DNA of 64,000 nucleotides from Bacteroidales bacterium (GCA_017620015.1 JAFZRE010000019.1:1-64000); one strand, 5' to 3'. Counted from the first letter of the stretch, positions 1 to 9,051 are shown. The notes: a model not told the origin generated them from the sequence alone. Translations and numbers: made by a program.

Positions 1-25
1 CAAAAGCAAACTTAGTTAATTTTAG

Positions 26-53
26 GGAGGCGGAAGCCTCCTTTTATTATTTT
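26..53 (+). terminator. Rho-independent terminator hairpin
   Basis: GGAGGC, a GGAA loop and GCCTCC are followed by TTTTATTATTTT. The hairpin is oriented to end a plus-strand gene lying left of the window. Confidence 0.6.
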
Positions 54-74
54 AATATTTGCTTTTGAACCTTC

Positions 75-116
75 GTTTAGTTCATCACTTGCCTCGAGGC
101 AAGTGATGAACTAAAC
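75..116. repeat. 42-bp perfect palindrome
   Basis: The left arm GTTTAGTTCATCACTTGCC plus TC is followed without a spacer by its exact reverse complement. Each arm has 21 bases. No gene or T-run is attached, so it is not an ordinary terminator. Confidence 0.8.
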
Positions 117-242
117 TTGCACTTCTAAGTTGAACTTAGGAAGTTTTTTTGAAGGATTTGAGGAGTTCAAGGTTTAAGATCTTGTAGAATCGCGCCATGG
201 CACGATCGTACAATTTAAAAGTTCAAGGTCGCCATAATTCGA

Positions 243-272
243 TGTACGGTCGTTGCGCGCAACGACCGTACA
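243..272. repeat. 30-bp perfect palindrome
   Basis: TGTACGGTCGTTGCG is followed directly by its reverse complement. A partial relative (GCACGATCGTAC) lies just upstream near 199-210. It resembles a REP-like palindromic unit. Confidence 0.75.
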
Positions 273-412
273 AATCAATGGTTCATGGGGTTCAACGTTT
301 TAAATTTAACGTTCAAAGTTCAAGGGATTGAAGATTTGAAGATTCGAATGTTTTCACTGAGGAATGGATTGTAATAATTACTGGTTCTGGATGATTATCA
401 AATAAAGTCCAA

Positions 413-453
413 TTAAAAAAAGACACATCAGAAACTTGTTCCGATGTGCCTTT
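413..453 (-). terminator. Terminator, copy 1 of a duplicated hairpin
   Basis: On the minus strand GGCACATC pairs with GATGTGTC around a loop that can itself pair, followed by TTTTTTT. A nearly identical hairpin ends the S9 peptidase gene at 1133-1168. This copy lies downstream of the nucleotidyltransferase gene. Confidence 0.7.
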
Positions 454-542
454 GGTTTTTCCTTATTATTCCGTTATATCTCTTTTAACTTTTATCGTTT
501 GTTAGTCCAATTAATTTTTCGACAAGAGCTTCTACTTGAGAC

Positions 543-863
543 TCATAATAGTATCCCTTCCTCTTTAATGTTATGTTTGAATAGTGACGGAGGCGCAGAA
601 TTCCATTGGTCGATTGTATATACAAATGCATTTATCTCTTCGCCTATGTCAAATCCTTTGTCCCACAAATCGCAGGCGATTTCGCTTCGCTCGAAATGTG
701 ACATAGGAGGTTTATTGAGAATTACGATGACGTCCCAGTCGCTATCCTCCCGGTTATCTCCACGGGCACGAGAGCCATACAGGATTATCTGCGCATCGGG
801 TTCGGTAGCCCTAACCGTTGTGCGAATCAAATCCAATACCTTATCTCTGCTCTGGCGTTCCAT
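543..863 (-). CDS. MNT-type nucleotidyltransferase domain protein
   Basis: A 106-residue minimal nucleotidyltransferase. The motif GSRARGD (about residues 30-36) followed by DSDWDVIVI (about 40-48) is the GSxxxGxxxDxD active site of the pol-beta superfamily. Small proteins of this kind are usually the antitoxin partner of HEPN toxins (MNT/HEPN modules), where some of them AMPylate the toxin. No HEPN gene is present on either side, so this copy is an orphan or the partner was lost. A copy of an 80-100 bp dispersed repeat (925-1027) lies upstream and a terminator (413-453) lies downstream, so it is probably monocistronic. The family assignment is firm; the cellular role is unknown. Confidence 0.85.
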   Translation of the reverse strand: MERQSRDKVLDLIRTTVRATEPDAQIILYGSRARGDNREDSDWDVIVILNKPPMSHFERSEIACDLWDKGFDIGEEINAFVYTIDQWNSAPPSLFKHNIKEEGILL

Positions 864-924
864 TGTGTGATTTTGTTTTCAATCGAGGCAAAAATACAAA
901 AAAATCCATTATTGTCCACGAAAT

Positions 925-1027
925 TGTGCGTTGTCACAATTTTTGTTTTGCTATCGCGACAAAAATATGCGCCAACGCCACTTAATGCATTTCTATTCTA
1001 TATATATGTAACCTCTCCGAGGTTATT
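925..1027. repeat. Dispersed promoter-like repeat, isolated copy
   Basis: This stretch contains ATTGTG..CACAAT, then a C-AAAAATATGCGCCAACGC core, then ATATGTAACCTC and TCCGAGGTT. The same order recurs in three tandem units at 59103-59366. On the minus strand the core contains TATTTTTG, a -7-like box facing the nucleotidyltransferase gene. AACCTC-TCC-GAGGTT is a perfect inverted repeat. Confidence 0.75.
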
Positions 1028-1132
1028 ATATTTCTTGAAAATTAAGCCCATACATACGAACACTGCTGTAATGCACTGATATAATGCTTTTTATAAAAAA
1101 AATCAAAAACTTTTAGCGAACAGCAATATAAA

Positions 1133-1168
1133 AAAGACACATCAGAAACTTGTTCCGATGTGCCTTAT
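1133..1168 (-). terminator. Terminator of the S9 peptidase gene (copy 2)
   Basis: On the minus strand GGCACATC pairs with GATGTGTC and a run of T follows. It begins 20 bases after the stop of the peptidase gene and is almost identical to the hairpin at 413-453. Confidence 0.8.
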
Positions 1169-1187
1169 CTTTATGCAATATTAATGC

Positions 1188-3296
1188 TTATTTCTTCAAA
1201 TGCTGGTCGAGCCATGCCTTGAATTCGCGCTGCCACAGGATGCTGTTCTGCGGCTTCAGAACGAAGTGGGTTTCTTCGGGGAATACCACCAGTTTGCTCT
1301 CGATTCCTCGCATCTGTGCCATATTGAATGCCTGCAAGCTTTCGGTGTATGGGATGCGGAAGTCCTTGCCACCTGTGAAAATCAGGATAGGTGCATTCCA
1401 GTTTTGTACGAAGTGGTGAGGCGAAGTTTCGTACGATTTCTGAGCCGTAGCATTGTCCTTTTCCCAATATGGTCCGCCGAGGTCGTGGTTTACGAAGAAC
1501 ATTTCTTCGGTAGATGCGTACTGCGATTCAAGGTTGAACATTCCGCAGTGTGCGATGAATGCCTTGAATAGGCTGTCCTGGTTGTGACCTGCGAGCCAGT
1601 AAACCGAGAATCCTCCGTAGCTTGCACCAACAGCACCAATATGGTCTTCGTCGATGTATGGTTCGGTCTTTATTGCGTTAACGGCCGAAACATAGTCCTT
1701 CATGTTCTGTCCGCCGTAGTCGCCCGAAATCTGTGCGTTCCATTCGGTACCGAAGCCTGGGAGACCTCTGCGGTTAGGTGCGATTACGATGTAGCCGTTG
1801 GCTGCCATAATTTGGAAATTCCAGCGGTACGACCAGAACTGTGAAACAGGACTTTGCGGTCCGCCTTCGCAGTAGAGTATTGCGGGATAAACCTTTGTCG
1901 AGTCGAACTTTGGAGGATAAATCACCCAAGTGAGCATCTGCTTGTCGTCAGTAGTGGTTACCCAGCGTTCTTCTACACGGCCCATCTCAATCTTGTCGTA
2001 AATGTTCTTGTTTACATTGGTGAGCTGACGTTCCTGTCCATTCTTGTCAACCACAAAAAGTTCGGTTGCCATCGACATCGAGGTCTTGGAAGCAAGCAAG
2101 TCGTTTCCACAAGCTGCAAGTCCAGTGAAGTCGTGCTGACCCTTGGTAAGCTGAGTGATTTCGCATGTGTTGAGGTCAACCGAGAAAATCTGGAATGTTG
2201 CGTTGAGCACGGTTGTGAAGTACAACTTGTCGGCGTTTTCGTTGTCCCAAACGACATTCGAGCAGCCGTAGTCCCATTTTTCGGTGACATACTTCTTTTC
2301 GCCCGATTCCAAGTCCATCACGAATAGGCGTTCCTTGTCGGATTCGTAGCCAGGAGTTTCCATGCTAATCCAAGCCAGTTTCTTCGAGTCGGCCGAGAAT
2401 ACAGGGTATTTGTCGTAGCCCATCATGCCTTCAGTGAGGTTCTTGACGGTGCCGTCCTCAAGGTTGTACAGGTAAATGTCCGAATTTGTGCTTACTGCAT
2501 AATCCTTGCCACTGAATTTCTTGCAGGTGTAGGCGATGCATTTGCCGTCGTTGCTCCAAGCGATTTCGGCATCGTCGAAGTAAGGGCTGAGCGGAGAATC
2601 AAACTTTTCGCCTTCCATAATGTCAGCCGCAGTGGTTATGTTGTCGTTGAAGTCGGCAACAAAGATGTGCGAGTACTTGTAGTCGTGCCAGTCGTTCCAG
2701 TGACGGTACATAAGGTCGGTGGCAATTATGCAGTTGGTATTTGGCAGGTCGGGGTAGATTTCGGCAGGAGTTTCGTCCATCTTCACATCGGCGATGAGCA
2801 TAATCTTGTCGCCAGTTGGTGAAATCTTAAACGAATTTACATCGAAAGCAAGGTTCGAAATCTTCTTGTTGTCCTTGCCATCGGCTGTCATTGTCCAAAC
2901 TTGAACTGCATCGCCTTCGGTTGAGAGATAAGCAATTTTTCCGTCCTTTGTCCAGCGGGGGTTGAAGCACGAAATGCTTTCGTCGTTAGTGAGCCTAGTT
3001 GCTTCACCGCCTTCTACTAGAATCGAGTAAATCTGAGTGTTGGAACCATTTGTCTCTACGCTGTAGTATGTTACGGTGTAAAGTACGGTCTTACCATCGG
3101 GGCTGACCTGCATATCGCCAAGTCGTCCGAATTTCCACAGCACTTCGGGAGTAAGGATGCCGTTCTGGATTTCTTCTTCGGTCAGGTCGCGCTGATAAGC
3201 TACTGGACCTTCGGCGTTTCCGCCTTTCTTGCCATTCTTGTCGCACGATGCAAAAATCATTGCAAGGCAAACTAGTAGTAATGATATTTTCTTCAT
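1188..3296 (-). CDS. S9 family prolyl oligopeptidase-type peptidase, lipoprotein
   Basis: A 702-residue serine peptidase of family S9 (DPP IV/acylaminoacyl peptidase group). It starts with a lipoprotein signal, MKKISLLLVCLAMIFASC, so it is expected in the periplasm or at the outer membrane. Residues about 45-430 form the beta-propeller with DPDG-like repeats (QVSPDGKTVLY, KISPTGDKIML). The C-terminal alpha/beta hydrolase carries the nucleophile in GASYGGFS (about residue 554), the aspartate in GGKDFRIP and the histidine in EETHF. Such enzymes trim peptides behind proline or similar residues. A -7 box (3338-3345) with a TTG 19 bases upstream supports this start. The gene is monocistronic and ends at the terminator at 1133-1168. 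Confidence 0.93.
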   Translation of the reverse strand: MKKISLLLVCLAMIFASCDKNGKKGGNAEGPVAYQRDLTEEEIQNGILTPEVLWKFGRLGDMQVSPDGKTVLYTVTYYSVETNGSNTQIYSILVEGGEATRLTNDESISCFNPRWTKDGKIAYLSTEGDAVQVWTMTADGKDNKKISNLAFDVNSFKISPTGDKIMLIADVKMDETPAEIYPDLPNTNCIIATDLMYRHWNDWHDYKYSHIFVADFNDNITTAADIMEGEKFDSPLSPYFDDAEIAWSNDGKCIAYTCKKFSGKDYAVSTNSDIYLYNLEDGTVKNLTEGMMGYDKYPVFSADSKKLAWISMETPGYESDKERLFVMDLESGEKKYVTEKWDYGCSNVVWDNENADKLYFTTVLNATFQIFSVDLNTCEITQLTKGQHDFTGLAACGNDLLASKTSMSMATELFVVDKNGQERQLTNVNKNIYDKIEMGRVEERWVTTTDDKQMLTWVIYPPKFDSTKVYPAILYCEGGPQSPVSQFWSYRWNFQIMAANGYIVIAPNRRGLPGFGTEWNAQISGDYGGQNMKDYVSAVNAIKTEPYIDEDHIGAVGASYGGFSVYWLAGHNQDSLFKAFIAHCGMFNLESQYASTEEMFFVNHDLGGPYWEKDNATAQKSYETSPHHFVQNWNAPILIFTGGKDFRIPYTESLQAFNMAQMRGIESKLVVFPEETHFVLKPQNSILWQREFKAWLDQHLKK

Positions 3297-3337
3297 ATTC
3301 GTATATATTTATTATTTCTTATTTACTAATTAGACCA

Positions 3338-3367
3338 CAAAGTTAGTTCTTTTTGGGGGGATATCAA
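3338..3367 (-). promoter_or_regulatory. Bacteroidota-type promoter of the S9 peptidase gene
   Basis: On the minus strand TAACTTTG (3338-3345) matches the -7 consensus TAnnTTTG. A TTG (3365-3367) lies 19 bases upstream, as expected for the -33 box. Confidence 0.6.
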
Positions 3368-3422
3368 GTCTCAATAATCAATATGCATGAAAGATGTTTG
3401 GCAAATAAGCGATATTGTATAG

Positions 3423-3932
3423 TTAGTCAATTTCAATTTCTCTAAAAACACGAAGTGTTACATCTGTTTCGTCTTTGAATTTTTCCAAATACTCCTCTTC
3501 ACCAGCATCGAACAATGCTTGTTTATTACAAGCGTATGCTTTAATATTAATGCCCTGTGCATTATGGAATTTACGAAAACCAGCAATTGTACTTTTGAGT
3601 TGTTCTTCTGCCTTTATGCGCCATTGTTTGTAACTTGGGTTCCTATCTTTTAGTTCTACAAATACAATGTTTCTCTTTTCGTTATAAGATAACATTCCGT
3701 CACAGGCTTTTGCGGTATCGCCATTTTCTAAACACCACTTTACACAGCAGTCAATAGCATAAAAGTCAATAAGTTTGCCTTGCCTATTATGAACTTCTGC
3801 AATCCACTTTTCAAAATCAATCTCATCAATATATGCAGGTTTTTTGATACGCAAAATAGAATCATCGCATAAACCAAACTGCAGACTCTTTGATGATGCC
3901 TTTTCCCCTTGTGTGAAAAAATCTACTGACAT
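3423..3932 (-). CDS. Putative PD-(D/E)XK nuclease, partner of ABC-type ATPase
   Basis: A 169-residue protein. Around residues 77-100 it shows ACDGML, fourteen residues, then VELKDR. This D...ExK pattern is that of PD-(D/E)XK nucleases. Its start overlaps the end of the preceding ATPase gene by 10 bases, so the two are co-transcribed and probably translationally coupled. ATPase-nuclease pairs of this layout are common anti-phage modules (Septu and Gabija are relatives in design, not in sequence as far as I can tell). I do not recognise the family by name. The nuclease call is inferred from one motif and the context. Confidence 0.6.
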   Translation of the reverse strand: MSVDFFTQGEKASSKSLQFGLCDDSILRIKKPAYIDEIDFEKWIAEVHNRQGKLIDFYAIDCCVKWCLENGDTAKACDGMLSYNEKRNIVFVELKDRNPSYKQWRIKAEEQLKSTIAGFRKFHNAQGINIKAYACNKQALFDAGEEEYLEKFKDETDVTLRVFREIEID

Positions 3933-5152
3933 AAATCTTCAATATCCAATAGTTTTGAGTATAGTTCATTTTTCTCTGCAAGTTCACGATTCAGATAATT
4001 TTTGCTTGACGGAATTCCTTTGTAGGATCCAAGTTCTCTAATAGTTCCATCGTTTTCGTCCAATTCATATATTATAACATCCTGATGGCAAACTGCAGAT
4101 TTTAGAGGAACAATTTCATTGATTTGCTTTATTACATCTTCCTTTTCTGCTTTATTATATAATTCATAAGCCTTGATGGCAAGGGTAAGATAACCGATGA
4201 TGTATGGACTGTGTGTTGTTATAATCAGATTGTTACCCATTACATCATTGTTAAATTCAAGCAGTTTGTTAAGCATTCCTTGTTGAGATGTTGGGAACAA
4301 ATTCTGTTCTGGTTCTTCAATTATGTTAAATATTCGCTTGATATTGAATTGGGCTGCTATATTTGACAATAAAATTCTTTTTTGTTCTTCCGTATAACTT
4401 TCGTTATTCAATATTGCAGCGGATTGCTTCTTGAAATACTCTCGATGATCTTCTCGCATTTCCTGCCCAGACTTTAACAATCTGGAAACATAGTTAACCA
4501 CAACAAATAAAGGTATATATGATTGAAAACCGCTTGCTGTATCAGAAAGAGGAATTTTATAATCATTTCCTTTCACATACAACATATCATTTAGTCTGTT
4601 ATATTCAATATCAACATTACTGATAGGCAAATGATGAGGTTCTCTTTCTTTAAAATTTACTTTCGCTTCCTGAAAGATTTCCTTGAACTCTTGAAGTGAT
4701 TGAGACCAAAGACGCAAGTATGCCCCTTCATTTATCTTTTTCACTGATGATACAAAATTTCTTTCCGCAGGAAAATAGGTAATTTTGGGTAGTGTATAGT
4801 TATTGTCGGAAATTTCTTGTATGTCAAGATTTTGTCCCGCTTTATATGTTAAATTATATGCATCTCCTTTATACAGGATTTCTGTATTGTTATTCAGATA
4901 GTTTTCAATACGATGATACTCTAAAAGATGCTTAAAAGTGCTTTCATGCTGATGGAACTTAAGACTTAGTCCTCCTGCACGAAATAGATCCTTTTCAAGC
5001 CATGAAAATATTGAAATCAGTTTTGCTACTGTGCTTTTTCCTGATCCTTGATTTCCAATTAGCACAGTAACCTTTTTAATGTCCAGCCATCCATCGTTAT
5101 CTATAAAACCATCACGAATTGGGCCGAAATTCTTTATCCTTATTTTACTCAT
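3923..5152 (-). CDS. ABC-type AAA ATPase (AAA_15/AAA_21-like), putative defence protein
   Basis: I chose the start at 5152 (MSKIRIKNFGPIRDG), which gives 409 residues. The open frame extends upstream to 5308, but that part reaches past the -7 box at 5196-5203. Visible motifs: Walker A GNQGSGKST near residue 30, a signature-like LSDTASGFQSYIPL in the middle, Walker B FNIIEEPEQNLFP, and a switch histidine in LIITTHSPYII. This is the architecture of SMC/OLD-like overcoming-lysogenisation or RecF-type ATPases. No TOPRIM domain follows; instead a separate small nuclease gene overlaps the 3' end. It is divergent from the mcrBC operon, with promoters back to back in 150 bases. A defence role is inferred. 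Confidence 0.8.
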   Translation of the reverse strand: MSKIRIKNFGPIRDGFIDNDGWLDIKKVTVLIGNQGSGKSTVAKLISIFSWLEKDLFRAGGLSLKFHQHESTFKHLLEYHRIENYLNNNTEILYKGDAYNLTYKAGQNLDIQEISDNNYTLPKITYFPAERNFVSSVKKINEGAYLRLWSQSLQEFKEIFQEAKVNFKEREPHHLPISNVDIEYNRLNDMLYVKGNDYKIPLSDTASGFQSYIPLFVVVNYVSRLLKSGQEMREDHREYFKKQSAAILNNESYTEEQKRILLSNIAAQFNIKRIFNIIEEPEQNLFPTSQQGMLNKLLEFNNDVMGNNLIITTHSPYIIGYLTLAIKAYELYNKAEKEDVIKQINEIVPLKSAVCHQDVIIYELDENDGTIRELGSYKGIPSSKNYLNRELAEKNELYSKLLDIEDLCQ

Positions 5153-5195
5153 AACAAGAGTGTTATTGTTGTTGTCTTTTATAAAACTGATACTG

Positions 5196-5271
5196 CAAAG
5201 ATACGATTTTTTCCAAAACTTATAATTGAAAATTTCATGTTTTAACCATTTCTGAATTTTATTTAATTTTG
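5196..5271. promoter_or_regulatory. Divergent promoter pair between ATPase/nuclease and mcrBC
   Basis: A minus-strand TATCTTTG (5196-5203) faces the ATPase gene. A plus-strand TAATTTTG (5264-5271) faces mcrB. Both fit the -7 consensus TAnnTTTG. They are about 60 bases apart, so the two defence units may be co-regulated. Confidence 0.55.
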
Positions 5272-5301
5272 TGGCGATTATATTTTCGGAGGATATATAA
5301 A

Positions 5302-6729
5302 ATGGCAAAAAATAGAACTCTTCAGGGAAATTTATTCGAAGACAATAATATTTCTTCGGACATACAATATTGGCTTTATACAGCTCCCTATGAATTATGT
5401 TTTGGCGATGGCATTATTTATATTAATAAACAGGATGAGTATTGGTCCCCAAAAGTAGATTTAGAATTTTGTAATACAATTAAAAAGGGGGATATTGTAT
5501 ATGTTCGAGCGTCTAGAAAAATGCTTTTAGGAAAATGTATTGTTACATCAGAATATTTTGATGGAGAAAAGAGAAATACTCATTGTAGAAAAATAAAATG
5601 GACACATTTTGGGAATTGGATATACCCTAGAAGAAATGACAATTTGAATCTTATAACAAATATTACAGAAGACCATCAGTTGTTGTCTAGCTTGGAAGAT
5701 ATTTTGCACGAAGAAAAGGATTGTAAAGATATTTCTTGTGGAGAATTTCAAAATTGGAGAGGCGTAGAAAATTTCAATTATGCCAATCTTATACATGGAC
5801 ATTTAAAAGAAGAATCCAAAGAAGAACCAACCATAGAAAAACAAATTGTAAAAGGACGAACAAATATAGTGGCTGCAAAATATGGGAAGTCAGATTTCTT
5901 AAAAGAAGTTTTTGTTAATGAAGATGACTATGAAACTTTGAAAAACATATTGTTAACCAAGAAAAATTTAGTCCTGCAAGGTGCACCAGGTGTCGGTAAG
6001 ACATATTCCGCCAAACGACTTGCATATTCTATAATTGGTTTTAAGGATGATTCTAAAATTGAGTTGGTCCAGTTTCATCAGAATTATAGTTATGAGGACT
6101 TCATAATGGGTTATAAACCGAATGATGATGGCGGTTTTGGTTTGAAGCAGGGCGTGTTTTATAAATTTTGCAAAAAAGCAGAAGATGATCCTGATAATTC
6201 TTACTTTTTCATTATAGATGAAATTAATAGGGGAAATTTGAGCAAGATTTTTGGTGAATTGCTGATGCTTATTGAGAATGATTACAGGACAACAAGCATA
6301 AAACTTGCATATAGCGACGAGTTATTTTCTGTTCCTAACAACCTATATATTATAGGAATGATGAATACAGCCGACAGGTCTCTGGCAATGATTGATTATG
6401 CTTTACGAAGGAGATTCTCATTTTACGAGATGAATGCTGGATTTGACAGTGACGGATTCAAAAAATACCAGAAGAAACTTAATAACAAATTGTTTGACAG
6501 AATTATAGATGCTATTAAAAATCTTAATAATACAATATTGAAGGATGACACACTGGGTTCTGGTTATTGTATAGGACACAGTTATTTCTGCAATTGGGAT
6601 TCTTTTGATAAAAATAGGTTGGAAAATGTAGTTTTATATGATGTTATACCTATGTTGAAAGAGTATTGGTTTGACAATGGCAACAAACTAAAAGAAGAAT
6701 CAAAGAAATTATTAGATGCTTTGAAATGA
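5302..6729 (+). CDS. mcrB: McrB-like NTPase with EVE-like N-terminal domain
   Basis: This is the motor subunit of a modification-dependent restriction system. The start at 5302 follows GGAGG at 5288-5292 and lies downstream of the -7 box, giving 475 residues. Residues about 20-130 (WLYTAPYELCFGDG..., GDIVYVRASRKML..., W..FGNWIYPRR) look like a PUA/EVE-type modified-base reader, not the classical McrB DNA-binding domain. The AAA+ domain has Walker A GAPGVGKT (about residue 232), the conserved QFHQNYSYEDFIMGYKP, Walker B FFIIDEINRGN and the McrB hallmark GMMNTADRSLAMIDYALRRR. It overlaps mcrC by four bases (ATGA). A role in cleaving methylated or otherwise modified phage DNA is inferred from the family; which modification is recognised cannot be read from the sequence. 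Confidence 0.9.
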   Translation: MAKNRTLQGNLFEDNNISSDIQYWLYTAPYELCFGDGIIYINKQDEYWSPKVDLEFCNTIKKGDIVYVRASRKMLLGKCIVTSEYFDGEKRNTHCRKIKWTHFGNWIYPRRNDNLNLITNITEDHQLLSSLEDILHEEKDCKDISCGEFQNWRGVENFNYANLIHGHLKEESKEEPTIEKQIVKGRTNIVAAKYGKSDFLKEVFVNEDDYETLKNILLTKKNLVLQGAPGVGKTYSAKRLAYSIIGFKDDSKIELVQFHQNYSYEDFIMGYKPNDDGGFGLKQGVFYKFCKKAEDDPDNSYFFIIDEINRGNLSKIFGELLMLIENDYRTTSIKLAYSDELFSVPNNLYIIGMMNTADRSLAMIDYALRRRFSFYEMNAGFDSDGFKKYQKKLNNKLFDRIIDAIKNLNNTILKDDTLGSGYCIGHSYFCNWDSFDKNRLENVVLYDVIPMLKEYWFDNGNKLKEESKKLLDALK

Positions 6730-7775
6730 CGGAAGATAAGGGCATATTAATCCATAACATATATTATATGCTGTCTTATGCATTTCAAGGGCTTAAGCAG
6801 AATAACTATAAAAGTATATCGGGAGAGGATTTTGATAATATATACGATTTGTTTGCCGAGATAATTATTAGAGGAATATCATGTCAATTGAAGCAAGGTT
6901 TACACAAAGAGTATATTTCAATTAATGATTCGTTGAACACTTTGAGAGGTAAAGTAGATGTGAATGGATCAATAAGGAATAAGATTTCACGACAGCGAAA
7001 CATTGTTTGCGAATATGATATTTTTTCTGAAAACAATCTGTTTAACAAGATATTGAAGACAACTTCTGTTGCATTGTTGAAATGTCAGGATATAAGTGAT
7101 GATCGGAAAGTTCAATTAAGACGACTGATGTTATATTTTGCAGAAGTCGATTCAGTAGATTTAAAGAGCATAAAATGGATGTCGTTAATGTTTGATAGGA
7201 ACAGCAGGAATTATCAAATGCTTATATATTTATGCTATTTTATTGCTGAAGGGTTGCTTATGACAACAGAGGGCGGAAAATACAAAATGAAAGAATTTTC
7301 TGATGAGCACATGCATCGTTTGTTTGAGAAGTTTGTCCTTGAATATTATCGGAAACATCATTCATATTTAAATCCAAAATCTGCGTTAATTGATTGGAAC
7401 ATAGAGAAAAATGTTTCTTCAGAAAATATGTTGCCTATACTCAAGACAGACATATTGCTAGAATCGCCAAGTGGCAGAACTATGGTTATTGACACGAAAT
7501 ATTATGGAAAAATTTGGCAGGAACACTATGATAAAAAGACTATTAATTCCCACAATTGCAATCAGATATTCACATATATCATGAATAAGGACACAAATCA
7601 TACTGGTAATGTTGACGGAATGTTGTTATATGCAAAAACACAGGAAGGTGTTGTTCCAGATGGTCAGGTAGTTTATAATGATGGCAATGTGATATATTTT
7701 AGAACTTTGGATTTAAACAAGAAGTTTGACGAAATTAAAACACAATTGGATGGTGTTGTGAATTTGATAAGTTAG
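6726..7775 (+). CDS. mcrC: McrC family endonuclease subunit
   Basis: A 349-residue McrC protein. The N-terminal half matches the family (IHNIYYMLSYAF, then LRGKVDVNGSIRNKISRQR and DIFSENNLFNKILK). The nuclease site is visible near residue 250: KTDILLESPSGRTMVIDTKYY, a D-x12-DTK variant of PD-(D/E)XK. It is coupled to mcrB by an ATGA overlap. McrC completes the hexameric NTPase and supplies the cutting activity. There is no methylase in the neighbourhood, as expected for a type IV system. The gene ends 70 bases before the convergent ATPase gene, with no clear terminator between them. Confidence 0.9.
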   Translation: MTEDKGILIHNIYYMLSYAFQGLKQNNYKSISGEDFDNIYDLFAEIIIRGISCQLKQGLHKEYISINDSLNTLRGKVDVNGSIRNKISRQRNIVCEYDIFSENNLFNKILKTTSVALLKCQDISDDRKVQLRRLMLYFAEVDSVDLKSIKWMSLMFDRNSRNYQMLIYLCYFIAEGLLMTTEGGKYKMKEFSDEHMHRLFEKFVLEYYRKHHSYLNPKSALIDWNIEKNVSSENMLPILKTDILLESPSGRTMVIDTKYYGKIWQEHYDKKTINSHNCNQIFTYIMNKDTNHTGNVDGMLLYAKTQEGVVPDGQVVYNDGNVIYFRTLDLNKKFDEIKTQLDGVVNLIS

Positions 7776-7845
7776 GTTGATTTAACTCTAAAATATTATC
7801 AAAAAGACAAACAGAAAATCTCCCTATACATCCTGAATCTAATCA

Positions 7846-9051
7846 TCAATACAGCATTCCGAATGCCCACAATGGGATCTTGTGGAAAACAGCGCTATCA
7901 ATATCATCGGCGGCGATATAGGCGTTGCGTTCGTTTCGTATTTGGGAATAGTCCTTGTCCTTGCCTCCGACTTCTATCACGCACTCCCTGTCAATCCGAA
8001 AATCGCCCGACTTCAACCCGCCATATTCAACCTTATGCCCCGATGCAGCAAGCTGATTGCAAAAGAAAGTTTCACGCACTGTCCCTATTTCAGGCGTTGC
8101 AATCGACAAGGCATACAGCAAATTGGGATTGTCAAGCAGAATCTTGTCGGGCTTCTGCAAGTCGCCAATCCTGTCCAACCCAGCGAAAAGCCTGCGTATG
8201 AGAGCAGCTTCCTCAAGATTAGTAAGGTACTTTAGTGTTGTCGTTCGCTGTATTCCAATGCTTTTCGACAACTTGGCAATGTCAACCTCGTATGGCACAA
8301 TCTGTGAAAGCACCTGAAGCAATGCCTTTATTTTCCGCACATTGCCAACCTCTACATTCCTGTAGCCAGTAAGTTCTGCATCTATAATATAGTTCACAAC
8401 CGACTCTATCTTGCTCTGGTACACCTTCTTGCCTTCGTAATAAAACGGATAGTAGCCAACGCGAAGATACTGTGGGAAAAATTCCAACGGATGGCAAACA
8501 CTCTTCACATATTGGCAATAGGCATTTGGAGCGGCAAGCAATTCTTCAAGCGAAAGAGAATCAATCTTCAGTCCGTGCTCGAACCAAAGATATTCGCGAA
8601 ACGAAAGCCCCGGCATTGCATATTCTTTGATTCTACGCGACAAATCTGATTGCCCATCGTTAATTCTTAGAAGCGATGACCCACTGACAACAATATGCAG
8701 GCTACGATGCAAATCGTAAATCTCCTTTATTTCTCCGCTCCAATTTTCGTACTTGTGAATCTCATCAATAAACAGGTGCGTTCCACCCTGCTTGCAAAAG
8801 TTATCAGCGACATCGACCAAAGTATGGCTTGAAAAATATGATGTGTCTGCCGAACAATAAAGCACATGACGGTCATCGGGAGCAAAATTGCGCCTTATGT
8901 ACTGAAGCATCAAAGTCGATTTGCCAACTCCCTTCGGACCCTTTATTGCAATAAGTCTCAACGACCAGTCAATCTTGTCCATCATACTGCGGACATATTC
9001 CATAGGAACTGTCGAAACATACTCATCGTGTCGCTCAAATAACTTTTCCAT
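7846..9051 (-). CDS. AAA_14/DUF4143 ATPase
   Basis: With the start at 9051 (MEKLFERHDEYVS) it has 401 residues. Walker A is GPKGVGKSTLM near residue 40, Walker B HLFIDEIHKYENW near 105, and sensor VVSGSSLLRI near 135. A winged-helix region (LAKLSKSIGIQRTTTLKYL) and a C-terminal DUF4143-type restriction-like fold (FRIDRECVIEVGGKDKDY) follow. These ATPases are abundant in Bacteroidales, are often transferred between genomes, and have no settled function. The -7 box TATCTTTG (minus strand, 9073-9080) lies about 20 bases upstream of this start. Palindromes in the promoter suggest self-regulation. Confidence 0.85.
   Translation of the reverse strand: MEKLFERHDEYVSTVPMEYVRSMMDKIDWSLRLIAIKGPKGVGKSTLMLQYIRRNFAPDDRHVLYCSADTSYFSSHTLVDVADNFCKQGGTHLFIDEIHKYENWSGEIKEIYDLHRSLHIVVSGSSLLRINDGQSDLSRRIKEYAMPGLSFREYLWFEHGLKIDSLSLEELLAAPNAYCQYVKSVCHPLEFFPQYLRVGYYPFYYEGKKVYQSKIESVVNYIIDAELTGYRNVEVGNVRKIKALLQVLSQIVPYEVDIAKLSKSIGIQRTTTLKYLTNLEEAALIRRLFAGLDRIGDLQKPDKILLDNPNLLYALSIATPEIGTVRETFFCNQLAASGHKVEYGGLKSGDFRIDRECVIEVGGKDKDYSQIRNERNAYIAADDIDSAVFHKIPLWAFGMLY

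Larger units (their letters stand above)
1..542. other. Gene-free, palindrome-rich stretch
   Basis: I see no credible gene here. The stretch holds a terminator hairpin at 26-41, two long perfect palindromes (75-116 and 243-272), low-complexity runs built on TTCAAGG/TTGAAGATT (about 130-350), and a terminator at 413-453 that serves the minus-strand gene beginning at 863. It resembles the repeat-rich spacers elsewhere in this genome. Confidence 0.6.

Noticed and set aside
5153..5308. N-terminal extension of the ABC-type ATPase to 5308
   Set aside because: It would run past the -7 box at 5196-5203 into the mcrB promoter region, and the family starts with the KIRIKNFGPI strand.
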